Positions 45,537 through 56,613 of a stretch of DNA of 64,000 nt are shown piece by piece. The translations under genes and the position numbers were made by a program. Source of the stretch: Litomosoides sigmodontis. Taxonomy: Eukaryota > Nematoda > Chromadorea > Rhabditida > Onchocercidae. The stretch lies in the NCBI GenBank assembly GCA_963070105.1, contig OY718808.1, positions 8,437,898 through 8,501,897 on the forward strand, given 5' to 3'. The notes under the pieces are model-generated. The model was not told the DNA's origin. It was given only the letters and a program-made list of their open reading frames with translations, and made no database searches. The number at the start of each line of letters is the position of its first letter. The first letter of the stretch is position 1.

Positions 45537-46648
45537 GTAGACAAGTTGAGTTTATTACTTGAATTAAACGAAGCTAGGGTCCAACATGCTCTTTTATGTC
45601 GAGGGGTTTTTAATGAACAAATGACAGTAGCGGCCTGCGATATCAATGGCTGAAATAGGCTTGATTTGTCAAGCATATAATTTGTCACCATGTTTATCTT
45701 TTCAGCCCCAGCATTTTGCGATCATACCAACCTTGCACCCTGCTTTGAATATCTTACATGGTTTTAAAATGTTGGAGCAGGTACAATATTTTTAAAGAAT
45801 CTACTTTTCGAATTTGAAATTTATTAAATGCTAACTTCACTAAAGATAATCTCACTTTCTAGTCGACTTACAGTTCTTTAGTTTGTTTCCAATGCTTGCA
45901 TTATTCGCTGTTTGCAGCGGTCGTGTTGACGCATTCGGCTCGAAAAGAAACATTTTATCAAGTACTCAGGTTTTTATTGAAGGGAAGGGTTAGTATGAGG
46001 AAAACAGATATTTCAAATCTTTTTCTAAATTTTGAAGCTTAATTTTGCTAGAACAAGTACAATTTTTTTTTTGAAGAAAGACATATTTTAATTATAAAAT
46101 CTCTAACGATATGATTCATCCATTAACAGTTATATCGATTTTGCAGGTTATGTTTTAAAACCTCTTAGATATTTCTCTTCCTAAAGATTTTTCTTTCTTT
46201 TGGCAATATTATTTTTGCTTTATTTTACCGAATTATTTTCATAATTTATTCATAATTTTTTTCTTTTTTATATATCTTCCGTAATCTGTTATAATAATAT
46301 AACGTAACATATACACATATAGCGAGGAACCGATTATGGTGCAGCGATAATCAAAGGCTCAGCTGGGATTGTGATTGCAGTTTCATTGGCTTTGATTTTC
46401 CTCGTTATTGGTAATATGGTTTATCAAACCCTTACTCGTAAAGTTGCTTTATGTGAAAAAGTGAGTCGTTTGCAAATTTTCAATTTATACCAATGAGGAA
46501 ATGATAAATGTTTAACGTCACTAACTAACTAATCCGTCGAAATTCCTCGTAATGTTTATCGCTTTTGGAATTTTTTAAGGATAAAATTAATGTTCCTAAA
46601 GTTATTTCGTTATCTACTTTTTATCTATTTTTGCAGAGGAAATATTGA
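45537..46648 (+). CDS. Small membrane protein, 5' end unresolved
   Basis: In-frame blocks: about 45537-45626, 45706-45780, 45863-45988, 46323-46460 and 46637-46648 (TGA). The joins are all phase 0 with GTACAA, GTTAGT and GTGAGT donors; the first donor (GTAGCG) is weak. The protein would read LSLLLELNEARVQHALLCRG, then PQHFAIIPTLHPALNILHGF, two hydrophobic spans (around SLVCFQCLHYSLFAAVVL and GIVIAVSLALIFLVIGNMVY) and end CEKRKY. The first block is preceded in frame by a TAA at 45534, and before it by another open block (AVEADRFIKN) after a TTATTAG acceptor, so an exon boundary or error has been missed. No initiator ATG was found. It begins 550 bases after the RFC1 stop on the same strand, so it could be a downstream operon gene. 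Family not recognised. Confidence 0.5.
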
Positions 46649-47493
46649 ATTTTTGGATATGTATGTACAACATTAGAAATGGTAGTTTTCCAAGATATGG
46701 GATTTGCTTTTCTTGTTTGTTTGTAGGTTCGTTTAATATTGATTTATAATGAAATTCAACATGAGTTAAAATTATTTCTGTCGCTCGAAATGTAAAATGT
46801 GACGGAATTTGTTAGGAGGAAAAATTTTTAGCAAGTATCGGAGATATTATCCCATTATGGTCGGTTAGTTACTAAATGGGTCTCTCGGCAGATTAAACAT
46901 ATTGCTGTAAAACAAATAAAACTTTACTGCAATGCTTAGTGTTTTGTTTGATTGTTGGGTTTATTCAGTAATATTAGGTTGGGCGCCAAAACTGGATTAT
47001 TTATTTATTTGTTCAACATTTTTGACTTTTTATTCACCTATAATAATAGCGTCTCCACCTTCTTTATCTTTCATTTCACTGAAGTGTTGTAGAATTTTTG
47101 CATTGCAGTTCTGTATTATTAACGTCGTCATGCATCTACTAGCGCTTTTCTGTTGGACATTTTGATTGATTTGTAACTATGGTAAAGTCTTCCAACCAAA
47201 AATATTCGAGAAGCAGCATTATTATGAGGTAATCAGAAATACAGTTTCTTGGACAAAGCGCGTGGAGGCATTAGTAGCTAAAAACGCCATCATGCATTAC
47301 CGCATGTGGTGGGGGAGGAGACTAAAATAATCACGAAGAATAACTCCTAATAATATTAATATGTGATGAAGTATTACGCTTGATTTAATTTTACTGTTGA
47401 ATTTCTTGATAGTAGTAGGTAAGATAAATAAAAACTACTTGGTCACTTTGATCATTCAATGATGCAATTCATTCTTATTAGTTACTTCTCTGT
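46649..47493. other. Intergenic, no gene recognised
   Basis: AT-rich DNA; a hydrophobic open frame at 46932-47165 lacks splice signals or similarity and is probably chance. Confidence 0.45.
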
Positions 47494-47506
47494 TTTTCGT
47501 TTTCAG
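47494..47506 (+). promoter_or_regulatory. Putative trans-splice acceptor of the SOCS gene
   Basis: A T-rich tract ending CGTTTTCAG stops 10 bases before the ATG at 47517, with no upstream coding exon. This spacing is typical of a spliced-leader acceptor. Confidence 0.55.
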
Positions 47507-47516
47507 GCGTATTCAT

Positions 47517-49444
47517 ATGGCGTTATTCTCATGCTTTCCTGTAAACAATACTGGTGATGAACAATTGGATGTAAATGAAAGAACAAAAGTGAATGGAGAA
47601 ATGAGAGAAGTTATTGTTCCTTCTGAAGTGAATTCTCAACAACCTGTTCAAGGTATATCACTGAAAACAAGTCACTTTAAGCGACGTGTATATTCGATTG
47701 AGATTTTCTTTTGCTGTAAACGATCTATTATTTGCCAGCTTGTTATTCCATACGATTGGACGAGGAAGTGCTTGAATTGATGTGTCATCATATTGAAGTG
47801 TATTAGGCACGAATCTGTTTTATTCATTCAATACTTTTCGTATTTGTTAATGATAGCATGGAACTGTTCAAAAAATTCTTTGAACAGTTTTCGATTAATG
47901 ATTATCTGCCACACTTGGGTACACATGTGGAGCTTATGTGTTAACGAGTAATTCTTATTAGAAATTTAAATGACGGCTAATTACCAAATTGTTACTTTTT
48001 TTCAGCTGTTAGAAATTGTCGTTTGAGGTTTCTTCTTGCTGCTGATATTGGTGCTGAGCAACCGGAACCAGTTACGCGGACGCTACTGCAAGGTATTAAT
48101 TTTTTACATTGAAAACTTTCCTTCCGTATTTAAAATTACAAAATGGTGAATTTTGCTAGCGAACTTTTACAATAACTCATCTGCTTGCAGGTCTAATGCC
48201 GAAAGATGAGCCTTACATAGTGCACACATCGGTTCACTATACAAATTGTCTCGTACCAAGACTCGATTTAATTATTGATTCGTCATATTACTGGGGTATT
48301 ATGGACCGTTATGAGGCGGAGGCACTACTAGATAATAAACCAGAGGGTGAATTTCATGAGTTTTAGGATTGACAACAATTTTAATATGAATAAAGACTGT
48401 AAATCTCGTTGCTAAAAATCTATAATTTTAATGTTGTAATTTGCTTATAACTGTGATTTAATAATCGAGAAATATTGTGAATATCTTTTCCAGCATTAAC
48501 AAGCTGTATTTTGATAGTACTGCTAATTTTCCGAAGGCACCAATCAAATGAACGCTTTTCTAAGCTTTTCAGGTACATTTCTGCTGCGTGATAGCGCACA
48601 ATCAGATTATTTATTCTCAGTATCGTTTCGTCGGTATAAGCGTACGTTGCATGCGCGTATTGAGCAAAAAAGTCACCGCTTCAGTTTCGATTTTTCTGAT
48701 CCATCTATTTATTCTGCAAACACGATAACTACACTTATAGCATATTATAAAGATCCTGTCAAGTAAGATCTTGAAAATATCAAATGAGAAAGTGCTTTTC
48801 AGTGAGACTAGAACTAGGTGACTCACAGGTAAGTGACTATTTTCAATTGTCATTGTTGTTCCTTACATTAAAGCAGAATTTGATGTTATTTTTCTTCTTA
48901 AATATCGATTTTCAGATGCCTATTTTTTGAACCGCAGTTGTCGGTGCCGCTGCCAAGAAATTTCGTTTTTCCACTGCAGGTTGTTGTGTAATTTTTTCAT
49001 ATTTTCCAAAGAAATTAAGTGAAATTACTCAACAACTAGCATTATGAATTTCAAGACTGCATCAAGCTATTGCTAAAAAGTTTTGAGTAATTTTAACATA
49101 ATTTGCATTATACTCTTGATTATGAAAAATTTGTATTTTGACTTTTGTGAAAACTTCAAAGCATGACATATGACATACTGCATTGACATAGTACATTATG
49201 ACATAGTACATTTTTTCAGCATATTTGTCGTGCTCGCATTGCAAGTTTGACGACTTACGACGGTGTTGAAAAGTTGAATTTACCGGTTCTGTTAAAAAGT
49301 TTCATTAAAGAATACCATTATAAGCATCCCGTGAAAACAGTGAATTATACACCGGATACGGATTTACCGCATACTTATGCAATGTCATCAGTTGAAGCTA
49401 CTTCTTCTGGAGCAAGTCATACGCCTTCTCTAAGTAGTACATAA
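47517..49444 (+). CDS. SOCS4/SOCS5-type SH2 and SOCS-box protein
   Basis: Six exons: 47517-47652, 48006-48092, 48191-48346, 48573-48762, 48916-48979 and 49220-49444, 285 residues with consistent phases. The N-terminal ~105 residues are poorly conserved. The SH2 domain runs from about residue 107 ([15 protein letters not shown]) through FLLRDS (phosphotyrosine-binding Arg132) to YYKDP. The SOCS box follows at about 210 ([15 protein letters not shown], then FIKEYHYK). The stretch [11 protein letters not shown] ... LHARIEQ is nearly that of vertebrate SOCS4/5. Such proteins link phosphotyrosine receptors such as EGFR to Elongin B/C and Cullin-5 for ubiquitination. The Cul5-box LPxP motif is LPVL here, so Cullin choice may differ. 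A Ser/Thr-rich tail of about 35 residues extends beyond the box. Confidence 0.93.
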
Positions 49445-50331
49445 GTTAGTCATTGTTATGGCGATTCTAGTTTATAAAATTTCGGATAGTACTGACATTT
49501 TATAGTTCTGAAAATGACTTGGCGGTCTCTTTTTTCAAATTGTTATAAATAAAACGCAAAAATATACTGAATCATTATTTCACTTCAGATTATTGGAATC
49601 CTGTTTTAGGTGTAACTCAAAATCCGGTGGAAATTTAATGGTTCAGACAGCAGATGAATTTTTATTAACTGGTTTTCTTATGTTGATATTGGACACAGCT
49701 GTTTTTGGTGCATGAACTTTGAACTATATAATTTTGGCAGACTAGTGTAAATGGTTCCGGTTTCTTTATTTTTCGGTTAAAGACAGAAAATTTCTCGTTT
49801 GTTCATTATAGAATAGTGTTAATTCGTTACAGAATGTCTTTTGTATTTAAATATGCACGGTGACTTCGTATGGAAATAACGTATTTTGTTTTTCATGCAA
49901 AAGACTGCTTATTCTTTTCTAATAAATAAGCAGAGTTATTCTGAAATCACGCGCAACGATTTATTCAACCATTCATTTCGGATATATGTAAAATAAACAT
50001 GGGTTGCAAGGCCCTGACATCGTTGTCGGTCACTATCGCATTCACTTTTTAACTTCACCTTTTTTTTTTACTTACCTAAAAGATGCGAAATATCAATATC
50101 GTCTGAAGTGCTTTCCTCCATACTCTACCATTGATGACAGGACCATCACGTGTGTAAATGGGATATAATTTTCTGAATTTCAAGTGAGGTCCAAGAATTC
50201 ATGCCGTCATTGCTAGCGCTTTTGTTACTCGAGTTCATTGACAGGTATTTGTAACTGAAGTACATGACTAATTAATATATTTGAGATAGACATAGAAAAA
50301 AAATCTACCTTTTGAAATGAAAGATGCATAG
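49445..50331. other. 3' flank of SOCS gene and intergenic DNA
   Basis: No coding block recognised. AATAAA-like signals occur soon after the SOCS stop (for example near 49547). Confidence 0.4.
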
Positions 50332-50607
50332 TTGCTGAACCCGATTGAAGCGTTTTATGATGATGTCTTACTTTACGTAGCACGTGAACTGATTGTTCTT
50401 AAAACTTTCGCAAGCAATGGCATCGAGACAGGGAATGTGTTAGTATCGCCATTTGGCTTGTCTACTACGGTACTTGAGGGGGCAGTTTCTATTTGCCCAA
50501 CACAATGGAGAGGGCCACATGACGGATGGGTACATGCTGACGGAATGTTAGCGTTTTCTACCGTATCTCAATGTTTTATAGCATATTCTTACAACGGAGT
50601 GAATTGA
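50332..50607 (+). pseudogene. Serpin-like N-terminal fragment
   Basis: An open frame contains TGNVLVSPFGLSTTVLEGAV, the pattern of the serpin helix B/strand 6B region (NVxxSPxSI... GA). Upstream residues (ARELIVLKTFASNG) fit the preceding helix. There is no ATG at its start, the frame ends about 30 residues after the motif in unrelated sequence, and no continuing serpin exon was found before arm 2 begins at 50714. It is best read as a broken or truncated serpin copy, possibly cut by the duplication event. The resemblance rests on one motif. Confidence 0.4.
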
Positions 50608-52358
50608 ACACATTTCAGCAGTTAGAAAAGAAAAAAACTGAGTGATCCCGTTGCTACGAATGTTAGGAGGAATGGCAAGGGACACCTTCGCGACACGGAT
50701 GCATTAAGAGTATTGTAAATTTCCGATGCTTAAAAAAAAACGGGAAAAGATTTGTGGGATGAGAGAGCATGCCAGAGAGCATGCAGAGGTTATGCCGTCC
50801 TCTGCATATGTCCACATGCTTGACCAATTAAAGACAGACATTTAAATGAATCTCCTTGATCTCGCGTTGACATGCATGCATCTAATCAATCTTCTCGTAT
50901 GAACCGAACAGAAGAGCTGGAACGAACAGGTATGAAGAAGAGCTGCGTGAGAACTAAAAGCGGTCGATGGATTTGAACGGTTGTGCTTCAAGTTGACCTC
51001 ACTAGGAAAGAGGTAGTAGGTAGGTCGGTGTGCTTTCTCATCCTATGCGCTCGTACTTGTAGCAGTGATATTCAAAACAACAGAAAAGCAAAGCGACCAA
51101 CACGCAACAACTATGAGCGGTTAGTTGAGGTCACTCGTTTCGACCGCTCTCTTTCAAATTTGCTTTGTTTCTCCAAAATTTCCGAATTATTTTATTGCTC
51201 AAATGATTGCATTGCCTAATGCTTTTTTCGAGAATGCATGCTAGCGGAGAGGTTTTATATTACTTGAAATGATACTGCGCAAGTGATATGAAGTTGCATT
51301 TTCAAAATATAATTTCACAATAAGCATCATTTTTCTGGTTAGAGCAGACTTGGCTTCCTTGGCGAGAGCCAACACTTCGTCCTCCTCTCCCTCCCTCCCC
51401 GAGTAATTTCCATCAGATTCCCATTTGAAGGCGAATAAAGCTCCTGAGCCACTTCCTTCTCAATCCCTAAAATTTTCAAACACTTCGTGCAACTCAAGTT
51501 GACCATCAATCGATGAATTACTGAAATTCTATTCAGTTACCTTCTTACTCCACGTGTTCCTCGTCGTAAATTACTATAATAGTAATAGTAAGATTCGTGG
51601 GATAAGATGAAATATCTCAACTCAACAAGCTTCACGCACTGTGAAATTGAAATTTTTGTTAGGAAGTGAGTGGATTTGTCTGTAATACTACTAATGCGGC
51701 ACTTTTAAAGTGCAAAAAGGGTGCTGTTTGTTAATTAGACAGATAGTATAATGCACGGTAATTAACAGTTACTGCCGCTTATTCTGCAAGAGAGTGACTG
51801 TGTTACTGTAAGTTGTACCACAGCTACTTTGTGCAACAGTTGGCAGGGATGAGGGCAAAATGAATTGCAGCGGTGAATTTCATTAAATCGTCAGAACGAC
51901 TTGCTATTGTCTTATACCATAACGGAACTTGCAAGTTTCAATTCAGAGCTCCCAACGAACACGTCCGTATCAGAAACCTTTCTTCCTCTCATCAAAAGTT
52001 TAGGCTAGAAGAGCAAAGACACGTTTGCTTCAGTTTACGTGATGCGCGCACAATAAAAACGGCGGTATTGTCGTTGTGTTGTAGCGGAAGTACGGTATGC
52101 GTATGTTTGCCGTTGAAATTTGTCTGAGCGATATTTGCTCATAGAGGTGTTAAAATTAATTAAAAGTGTTGAAGTGGTGCTGAAAATGGAAGGAAAGAGA
52201 AATGCGTGGAACATGAGCTTCAGCTTCAGCTCTATCGGCAACACCGCAATTTCTTGTGAATCTGCGGAATAACTCAATTTCACTTCCATTCTGAGTAATT
52301 TACATTTCCTCTAATTCAATTTAGCCTTACGGCATGAAATGGTCGCAACGTTTACAAT

Positions 52359-52368
52359 TTAATTGCAG
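52359..52368 (+). promoter_or_regulatory. Putative trans-splice acceptor of kinase copy 2
   Basis: TTTAATTGCAG ends 26 bases before the ATG at 52395; identical in copy 1. Confidence 0.4.
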
Positions 52369-52394
52369 AATTGTTTTCTATCGGACGTGAAGTC

Positions 52395-54182
52395 ATGGCG
52401 GCTACCTCAAAAACAAAAACGGTTGTGGTGGAGAGGTTGGAAGGCAGTGAATCACTTACGACGGTCACTGCCACTTCTGCCACTGAAAGTGCAACCAGTC
52501 AGGAATCTTTCGAGTGCAACGACTTCAGCTACTGCGATGATCCTAAAGATGCCGTCATCGATGAAACGCTCATGCCAATGGAATTACGTGGAAAATTTTG
52601 GAAAACTGAACGTACGCTTGGCGAAGGTCAACCGATTAAATCAAAATGCTCGTCTTCTCCTTACTTCTTTGCTCATTAAAGAGGCATTTCAATTTAAGGC
52701 GGTAACTTTAAAGTATACCTCGTGAGAAGCAATGACGGACTGAAATACGCGGTGCGTCTGAGCCGTCGACAGGATCGCAGCACGAAGTGCTACCGGAAGA
52801 GCAAGGAGCGTCAAATCGAAGCCGCTTCATACATGGAGAAGCACCTCAAAAATGTATTATTTCCAAGACTGTTTGGCGTTCGTTTATTGACCTTCCGTCG
52901 GCGAAGCTTACATCCGTCTTTTCAGGCTTTACAACTGGACGAACTTATTGGCTATCATCCTAACATTGTGAGGTTGGTTGGTTTCCGTAAGGTCAACTTG
53001 TGCACACAAAGATTTGTGGAGTACGTCAGTGGTGGAGATTTGCACGACTTCATGGAAGCAAGGCGTACTCGAAGTAGGAATTTGCAATGTTCAAAAATTC
53101 AAAAACATTGCATATTTTTCAGTAATAGTTTGCTTGAAATAATTCTGTCGGAAATTTCAATTTAATTTTTCTTTTGCAGAAAAGCATCAAGTGGGAATCA
53201 AGGAAGTGCGCTCTTTGTTTAGTGATCTGATGAGGGCGGTGAAGCACATTCATAATTTGCATATTGCTCATATGGACATAAAAGTTGAGAACTGTCTGCT
53301 GACCCCAAGCGGTATTTAAATTAATTGATGTGAAGGGACAGTTATTTAGTCGTAGATGTTGCGCGGAATTTAGCTAAGCTAACAGGGAGATAAAATAGAT
53401 ATTCATGGAGATTGAAATGAGAGTGTTTGTTCATTGAGGAAGTCTGAAATTGACTGATTTTGATGAAGCGGTGTATTTCGAGCCTGGCAAAAAGATGCGT
53501 GGTTCAGTTTACGCAACCAAAGCATACGCTGCGCCGGAAACGTTCGACAAGGAATACAGGTAGGTGCAGCAATGGTTCGCATTTTCAAGTGGAAAACACC
53601 ACTTTACTGAAATTGAAATGTTGCAGACCTGATTGTGCGGATATGTGGGCGTGCGGCATCGTTTTGTTCTTTTTGTTGAGGCGAAATGTGCCGTGGGAGG
53701 TGGCGAAGTAAGTTGTTGTTAAGTTTGGTTATTTCAAAGTTAATTAAAATGCATGCATTCACGTGTTGACGTGGACATTAAGTTACATTTAAAGGGAAGA
53801 CGACAAAATGTATCGGAAATGGTACCAGACGGAACGAAAAGAGCACTTCTTCAGTTTTCCAAGATTGTATAGAGGCGTTGCAGGTAACGTTGCAGTCATT
53901 GCGTGTTTTCTAGCTCCTCAAAATTTAATATCTTCAAAAAATTGTTGTTAATTCCAAGCTGTTTAGAACTAAAAATGCGCAAAGAACAAATTGTTTATTG
54001 AAAGTGTAATTCAATTAATTACTCTCTCTCTCTCTCTCTCTAATCAATTTAATTGCTGCTATTTAATAGAATTTCTGTTAAAAATGCTGAAAGTTGACGC
54101 TAACGAAAGAGCGACTGCTGACGAAATCATAGCCCATCAGTGGTTAAGGTTCCAAGAAAGGCGCCTGAAAGTTAATTTTTGA
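52395..54182 (+). CDS. Chk1-like Ser/Thr protein kinase, copy 2, atypical catalytic residues
   Basis: Eight exons: 52395-52626, 52699-52853, 52926-53073, 53180-53311, 53439-53559, 53627-53707, 53795-53883 and 54070-54182 (356 residues). The protein is the same as copy 1: Ser/Thr-rich head, GEGGNFKVYLV loop, AVRLS in place of AVK, HMDIKVEN, TDFDEA in place of DFG, YAAPE, and a C-terminal lobe ending RATADEIIAHQWLRFQERRL. Several introns are shorter than 80 bases; two use AAG acceptors and one a GAG. It is read outward from the window's centre, as is copy 1, so the two genes are divergent with about 43 kb between their starts. Both copies have a potential promoter inside the duplicated segment, so both could be expressed. 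Confidence 0.8.
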
Positions 54183-54318
54183 AATGCTAACTGATTCGCA
54201 GCTGGAAGAAGCATGTCGTTGAAAAGAGAAGAGGAGGTGAAATGCTCGTTCGTAAATAATAAAAATAACGGAATATTTCAATGGATCATTTCATCTCCAA
54301 ATTAAATGATCAAATTTT

Positions 54319-56489
54319 CAACTTAGAATAACACAATGCATGACAGTCTTTCCTGTAACATTCCCTTCATGTAATGCGGTTTCCTTCCTTCATTTTACAT
54401 TTTGCACTTTTATCACTTCCAGTAGAGTCTGTTATCGTAAAAAGGAACAAATTGAATTTTAATTTGATAAGTTATATTTTGACGAGGAAAATTTTCTTGC
54501 ATTTATTTGTTGTTCTTTTTGAAATTTTCTTAATTCATCTCACATTTAAAAGTAATTGAATGCTGTACTTCTTACTTCAATGTTGAAAATCTTTATTTTT
54601 GTATTAAAATTCAGTTTCACCCATTAAAAAAACAATGAGAAATGGTTGTTCTGTTAGAGATATGGAGGTGAGTTATTTTTTGTTAGAAAATTATTACAAT
54701 TAACAGTTTCGAAATAGCGTATGTAACGATATTGTTAATGTAATGCAAATATAAGCATTAGTATTCACTTGAGGTTAAGTTTCAGGTCACAAGTTTTTTA
54801 ACTTCTCCAATCATTAAACTGTAAATTGAATGATAATATTTCAATGAATACATGGGAAAGTTACGTTAAGTAATTGAATGATCAGTAGCAAACGCTAGAC
54901 AGTGCTACGTCTGAAAAAAATTCGTTAATCACACTTTTAAAAACTCACAAATAATTTTGCATTTTAATTTTAATAATTATTTCAAAAAAAATTATACATT
55001 ATTATTGAAATTTTTGATTATTTCCAGGATATTAGTTTCTTTAGCAGTCAAATGTGAAAATGTATTAGCTTTTTTTTCGTAAAATTACTATATTTGCTTA
55101 CACTTTTTTAACGCTCTAGCAAGGGGTAGTGATGTAGCGTAGCCATTTGTATTAGTAATGTATGCAAACATTTGCTCGTACGAGTTGGTATGATTGTAAA
55201 TGTTGGAAGAAGTAAGCATGGATCTCTCTTCCACCCTATCGGCACTGTCAGTACACGTAGTATGAAATTAGATTGAAACACTTGCGTTGCGGTTCTTAAT
55301 AAGGAGAATTTTGTCAGCCTTAATGATTGGACGGTAAGTACAGTGTTGTAAGAGCTTTCGAATTGGTTAATTGTAAAAATTGACTGCGAAGCATTCAGTT
55401 TCCTTTCCATTTACATTCTTTTTCAAATTTCAGACGCTAAATCACTGTTCTGAGCAATGATCTGAAATATTTGGCTATTTAAAATAGATATATTAATTCA
55501 AACTTTATTTGTTTTAAACCTTATTCACGTGTAGTGCATGATTTTATTTTTCAAAAATCAAGTTGAATATAGTCAGCTCTGTTTATCAGCTCATGCATAC
55601 ACGCATATTGTTCAGTTAATTTTATTGTTGATGGAATTGGTTACATTTTTTTACGTTGTCGGTTAATTATGAGGTTGAAAACTGTGAAGTCACTGCAGTG
55701 AGCGGATTTTAATACTTCACAACAAAAAAAAAGAAATATATCAGTGGCTTCACAAATTTCACTGAAGCGATGTTGTAATTTAAAAGCAGAAATTTATCTC
55801 GCAATCCGCAAATCAAATTTTCAACTATGTCTTTGTATTTTTCAACTTGCTTTTATCGCATAAAAACTTTTTTCCATATTTCTAATACTCAAAGCTTTTT
55901 TGGAGGAAATTTCACTTTGTTGCAGGAGTAAAAAATCAATCTCACTAGGTGAATTCAATTTTTGGTACTAAGGAATATCGAAATTATAGCAGTAGAAAGT
56001 TAGAATTCAAAATTCGTTTGCTAAACTTCTTTTTCAGATAACGAGCATTTCTGATTGAATGATATTTGGATCTATTTAAGTTATAACTTCGAAATGAATC
56101 ACTGAATTCGAAATAAAACATCAGATTTCTCTTAATCCCAATACTCAATTCATTAAACAATTCTGGTAAAATAGCAAAAAACAACATGAATTTGTGTGAA
56201 AAATGAGGACAGCATTTCAAACTTAATTACTTTAACTTCAATCAATCCCTGAAATCAACTTGCTCTAAACTTTTCGCTGTCGATTCAGTCAAAAGAATTG
56301 GGTGGTGTGATAGTGATTTTGAAATAGGATATAAACAGATTTCGTCGTTCTTGTTACCTGGGATGAATTGTAATTAGTAATCAACATTGTCATCAATTAT
56401 GCTATTGCTCAGTAATTTTTAAATTAATGAAAAAAGGTAGAGTAAAACTTAAAAAATTTTAAACATATGTACGCGACTTGCTGATAACT

Positions 56490-56490
<1 letters not shown>
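54319..56490. other. Intergenic, no gene recognised
   Basis: AT-rich DNA outside arm 2. An open frame on the minus strand at 55108-55410 shows no recognisable domain or splice support. Confidence 0.45.

Positions 56491-56491
<1 letters not shown>

Positions 56492-56575
<84 letters not shown>
56492..56575. repeat. (TA)n dinucleotide tract, about 84 bp
   Basis: Pure TA repeat ending about 40 bases beyond the stop codon of the ENPP gene. Confidence 0.97.
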
Positions 56576-56576
<1 letters not shown>

Positions 56577-56613
56577 CATTAATCTATCGCATTTCTTTCA
56601 GTTCTTTTTCCAT

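Larger units (their letters stand above)
50714..54318 (+). repeat. Inverted duplication, arm 2 (about 3.6 kb)
   Basis: Reverse complement of 7543-11148. The inner edge begins abruptly at about 50714, next to the serpin-like fragment; the outer edge is at about 54318, where the two flanks stop matching. The arm carries about 1.7 kb of upstream DNA, the complete kinase gene and about 135 bases of 3' flank. There is a two-base length difference in the CT run near 54022-54040 and a one-base difference in the A run near 50732. Confidence 0.95.

Noticed and set aside
46932..47165. 77-residue hydrophobic open frame before the SOCS gene
   Set aside because: AT-rich hydrophobic composition expected by chance, no splice signals or signal-peptide layout, and no family resemblance.
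55108..55410. 100-residue minus-strand open frame
   Set aside because: No domain, no splice context and no plausible continuation; likely chance.
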